Assembly (NCBI GenBank): GCA_034422115.1
Contig: DAOUJW010000007.1
Location: 1 to 7,650, forward strand
Reading direction: 5' to 3'
Length of the DNA stretch: 7,650 nt
Source: DAOUJW01 sp034422115
GTDB lineage: Bacteria > Chloroflexota > Dehalococcoidia > Lucifugimonadales > UBA2985
The notes below the pieces were generated by a model that saw only the letters and a list, made by a program, of their open reading frames with translations, ran no database searches and had not been told where the DNA came from. Position numbers and translations under genes: made by a program. Positions 5,851 through 7,650 of the stretch are shown here, in pieces; within the stretch, counting starts at the first letter, position 1; every line of letters starts with the position of its first letter.

Positions 5851-6786
5851 ATGCAAATAGAAGAACGATGGATAGTTCCAAGCCTTGGCGTCGTCATCCT
5901 GCTGGCGTGCTTCATCCTCCACGTGCCGCTGGTCTACAAGGCGCTGCTGGCGCTTCTGGGGCTGGCGGCAACCGGGACCTACTTTGCGCCTCACGCCGTG
6001 CAGGTGGAGACGCGGATGGCCATAGGCGCGCTGGGCCTGGTCATCCTGCTCATCGTCAGCTCCACGGCCTTCTGGCTGGCCCTCGTGTCCTTCGGGGCCA
6101 TTGCCGCCTTGCAGTTTCAGCACCGCCACTCGCTGCAACGGAACCCGGCCACCATTGAATGGCTGAGCGCAACGCTGAAGGGCGTCCAGGCGCGCCGGTC
6201 CGGCCAGGCCGAAGGCGGCGAGGAGGAGGCTGCGGGTGAAGCCGGAGAGGAGGTTCCGGCCGCAGCCGGAGACGGCGAGAGTCCCCAGGCCCCAACGGCC
6301 CCAACGCCGTCAGGGGTCGGCGCACTGCCGGGGTTCGTGCGGGTGAACGCGGCGGGCATCGGCGGACTGGTCGCGGGCGTCATTGTGCTGGTGAGCGTGT
6401 TCATGCCCTGGTTTAGCTTCCTCATCTCCGCCTACGGCGAGACGGCGGGCGGCTTCAATTTCACCCTCAGAACGGCGGCCCAGGAGTTTGAGATGCCGGA
6501 GTTCATGGTGTTCTTCTTCGTCCTGCTCGCGATCGCCGTGCTGAGCATCGTCTCGATAGCGCTGCCCCGGATAGTGGCCGCAATCATAGCCGGGGCAGGC
6601 CTGGCCGTCACCCTCGTCTCGTACCTCTACGTCGTAGGGCAGGTGGAGAGCGAGGCGGCAGAGCTGAGCGAGCTTGGCGTCGGCGCGACTGCGCTTCCGG
6701 CCATGGGCGCGCTGATAGCCGGAGCGTGTTTTCTGGTCATGCTGGTCCTGCAGCTCATTCCCGGCGCGAACAGGACCAGGCAGTAG
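5851..6786 (+). CDS. Two-block integral membrane protein with acidic linker, unknown function
   Basis: A 311-aa protein of unrecognised family. The N-terminal block has hydrophobic segments at about 8-25, 27-46 and 57-88. Residues about 92-116 are basic (HRHSLQR, KGVQARR), followed by a low-complexity Glu/Gly/Ala then Pro/Thr linker (117-155). The C-terminal block has four predicted helices at about 165-193 (ending VSVFMPWFSFL), 217-238, 241-262 and 281-303. The short loop 264-275 (QVESEAAELSEL) is strongly acidic. The tail is NRTRQ. The 'MPWF' at the end of a first helix followed by three more helices recalls small four-helix bacterial membrane modules, but I cannot name a family. The linker is probably cytoplasmic and looks like a spacer between two units. 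The gene is convergent with the Cache-protein gene. Confidence 0.82.
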   Translation: MQIEERWIVPSLGVVILLACFILHVPLVYKALLALLGLAATGTYFAPHAVQVETRMAIGALGLVILLIVSSTAFWLALVSFGAIAALQFQHRHSLQRNPATIEWLSATLKGVQARRSGQAEGGEEEAAGEAGEEVPAAAGDGESPQAPTAPTPSGVGALPGFVRVNAAGIGGLVAGVIVLVSVFMPWFSFLISAYGETAGGFNFTLRTAAQEFEMPEFMVFFFVLLAIAVLSIVSIALPRIVAAIIAGAGLAVTLVSYLYVVGQVESEAAELSELGVGATALPAMGALIAGACFLVMLVLQLIPGANRTRQ

Positions 6787-6810
6787 AGGTGGGTAGGACG
6801 CGCGAAACGG

Positions 6811-6875
6811 AATGACACCCCCGCCGACCATTCCTGCGAAGGCAGGAATCCAGGAGGGGCGCAGCGCGCCCTCCC
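6811..6875. repeat. Direct repeat with ATTCCTGC palindrome, copy 1
   Basis: A 65-bp unit: aatgacaccc, then a perfect hairpin attcctgc (6830-6837) / gcaggaat (6842-6849) with a 4-nt loop, then ccaggagg and gcgcgccctccc. It recurs with a few differences at 7016-7079. It starts 25 bp after the stop of the 311-aa protein. Confidence 0.85.
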
Positions 6876-6881
6876 GCGTCC

Positions 6882-6920
6882 TGACACCCTCGCCGTCATT
6901 CCGAGCGTAGCGAGGAATCT
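6882..6920. repeat. Related repeat with GAGCGTAGCGAGG core
   Basis: It shares the leader tgacaccct.gccgtcattcc with the two ATTCCTGC copies. Its core is gagcgtagcgaggaatct, an imperfect palindrome. This is a variant or chimera of the same family: a conserved left half with an exchanged hairpin core. Confidence 0.65.
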
Positions 6921-6967
6921 GAAGTGGTCCATTTAACACATCGCGGCTTTGCAGACAGCGGCTCTAG

Positions 6968-6990
6968 ATTCCCGCTTTCGCGGGAATGAC
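6968..6990. repeat. ATTCCCGC palindromic repeat
   Basis: Perfect 8-bp stem attcccgc (6968-6975) / gcgggaat (6980-6987) with a tttc loop, followed by gac. Its end, gggaatgac, is the reverse complement of the gtcattcc left end of the neighbouring copies. It therefore appears to be a family member in reverse orientation. Confidence 0.75.
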
Positions 6991-7015
6991 GAGAAACGCG
7001 ATCCACTCCGTTCAG

Positions 7016-7079
7016 AATGACACCCCCTCCGTCATTCCTGCGAAGGCAGGAATCCAGGAGGAGTGAAGCGCGCCCTCCC
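7016..7079. repeat. Direct repeat with ATTCCTGC palindrome, copy 2
   Basis: A 64-bp match to 6811-6875 with the same perfect hairpin (attcctgc 7034-7041 / gcaggaat 7046-7053). It differs by one indel in the leader and a few substitutions to the right. The two copies are 205 bp apart in the same orientation. Confidence 0.85.
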
Positions 7080-7082
7080 CTT

Positions 7083-7114
7083 CCCGCTCATACTGAGCCT
7101 GTCGAAGTATGAGC
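7083..7114. repeat. Palindromic repeat of the GCTCA...GTCGAA family, copy 3
   Basis: Perfect 8-bp stem gctcatac (7086-7093) / gtatgagc (7107-7114) around the 13-nt loop tgagcctgtcgaa. It shares cccgctca and the gagcc(t/c)gtcgaa core with the copies at 5662-5700 and 5718-5755. Confidence 0.75.
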
Positions 7115-7143
7115 AGTATCCAGCAACAACGCGCGGGAGGGTT

Positions 7144-7178
7144 GGGAGAGTCCGCCCCGAAAGCCGGGGCGAACTCCC
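7144..7178 (-). terminator. Stem-loop after the minus-strand Cache gene
   Basis: cgccccg (7153-7159) pairs with cggggcg (7165-7171). An outer gggag (7144-7148) / ctccc (7174-7178) stem extends it across a small internal loop. It begins 16 bp past the stop of the minus-strand gene. No T tract follows on the minus strand, so this is a terminator-like or 3'-end-stabilising structure rather than a canonical intrinsic terminator. It could act on transcripts from either side of this convergent region. Confidence 0.5.
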
Positions 7179-7194
7179 CTCGCCCTCAGCCCCC

Positions 7195-7650
7195 CTACCC
7201 TTCCCGGCTCCAGCCGGAGGCGAACACGAACCCGTCATACCCCGCCACGTAGATGCGCAGCGACTCGGACTCCACCCAGACGCCGTCCTCCGTGGCCTCG
7301 TATGGCTCGCTGTCCAGCAGGTCCTCAGTGTCCTTCCCGATCATCGCGGGGTCGGAGTGGGCCACAACCTTCCCGCTCGGGTCCCCAATGAAGGCGGACC
7401 ACCTGCCGTCCACCGTCTCCGCGGCGTTGTAGTAGTCTATGGCCGCCTCCAGGCCCGCAAGCGCGCTCCCGGGGCTGGCAAAGTAGGCCACCGTAGCAGG
7501 CAGCCCTCCCTCCCGGAAGTTGTCCACCGCTATGGACACCAGCATCTTTGTGAACTCGTCGGCGTCTATGTACCAGCCGGAGGCGAACAGCAGCCCGTCG
7601 TGCCTGTCCACCCACACGTTCTTCAGCTCAAAGTCCCCGGAGCCTATGCC
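7195..7650 (-). CDS. Cache-type extracellular sensor domain protein (3' part only)
   Basis: The last 151 codons of a minus-strand gene whose 5' end lies beyond the window; the frame is open to position 7650. The GTG at 7617 is internal, because in-frame codons GIGSGDFELKN precede it. The segment FIGDPSGKVVAHSDPAMIGKDTEDLL is the hallmark of a Cache_2-like ligand-sensing domain ('GkvvaHsdP.liGkd..dl'). These domains are usually periplasmic or extracytoplasmic and bind small molecules. The preceding helix-like stretch (ADEFTKMLVSIAVDNF, then AIDYYNAAETVDG) fits the domain's N-terminal helices. The motif DG(L/F)(L/V)FASGW occurs twice, 121 residues apart, and the second ends the protein at FASGWSREG. 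The protein thus probably consists of repeated Cache-like units. No kinase, methyl-accepting or cyclase output domain follows in the visible C-terminus, so any output domain or membrane anchor would have to lie upstream. Confidence 0.82.
   Translation of the reverse strand, partial: GIGSGDFELKNVWVDRHDGLLFASGWYIDADEFTKMLVSIAVDNFREGGLPATVAYFASPGSALAGLEAAIDYYNAAETVDGRWSAFIGDPSGKVVAHSDPAMIGKDTEDLLDSEPYEATEDGVWVESESLRIYVAGYDGFVFASGWSREG

Noticed and set aside
6310..6939. 209-codon minus-strand open frame across the end of the 311-aa gene and the repeats
   Set aside because: Its N-terminal part is translated palindromic repeat and the rest mirrors the plus-strand membrane helices.
6811..7114. Possible CRISPR array
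   Set aside because: Repeats are unequally spaced, belong to different families and have internal palindromes; there is no regular spacer and no cas gene.

Overview
The window is a GC-rich bacterial contig end. Its first 18 bases are an uninterrupted G run that looks like an assembly or sequencing artefact. The coding style suggests Chloroflexota, perhaps a Dehalococcoidia or SAR202-type lineage. This rests on large secreted Ig-like/cadherin proteins, Ala/Leu-rich signal peptides, and intergenic space packed with short palindromic repeats of the 'gagcctgtcgaa', 'attcctgcgaaggcaggaat' and 'cccgtacttgatacggg' kinds. The assignment is pattern recognition only; there is no rRNA or marker gene here.

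Layout. (1) 18-1721 (+): secreted protein with a fibronectin type III domain and four bacterial Ig-like domains, the last two a recent tandem duplication. Its stop codon sits in the loop of a 10-bp perfect hairpin, and the frame stays open for 51 more codons. (2) 1722-1989: a coding-looking tail, then a nested inverted repeat. (3) 1990-4887 (+): a 965-aa secreted protein with a cadherin-like domain, a Pro-Thr linker, three SwmB/Ig-like repeats, a poly-Gln linker, a cadherin domain, a PKD/Ig-like domain and a final cadherin domain. It shares a near-identical signal-peptide cassette with gene 1. (4) 4891-5187: repeats, including a block also found downstream of gene 1. (5) 5200-5604 (+): small three-helix membrane protein of unknown function. 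(6) 5605-5840: two palindromic repeats of one family in opposite orientation, and a leader hairpin. (7) 5851-6786 (+): 311-aa membrane protein with an acidic, Ala/Pro-rich linker between two membrane blocks; function unknown. (8) 6787-7194: a convergent intergenic region built from at least three repeat families. (9) 7195-7650 (-): 3' part of a Cache-type sensor-domain protein running off the contig.

The two secreted proteins are probably cell-surface or extracellular adhesion/structural proteins made from one pool of modules. The two small membrane proteins have no recognisable family, and their link to the surface proteins is positional only. I found no phage, transposase, CRISPR, toxin-antitoxin, defence or biosynthetic signature. 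The most interesting signals are the shared modules flanking the two surface genes, the stop codon inside a hairpin loop, and the layered palindromic repeats between genes.
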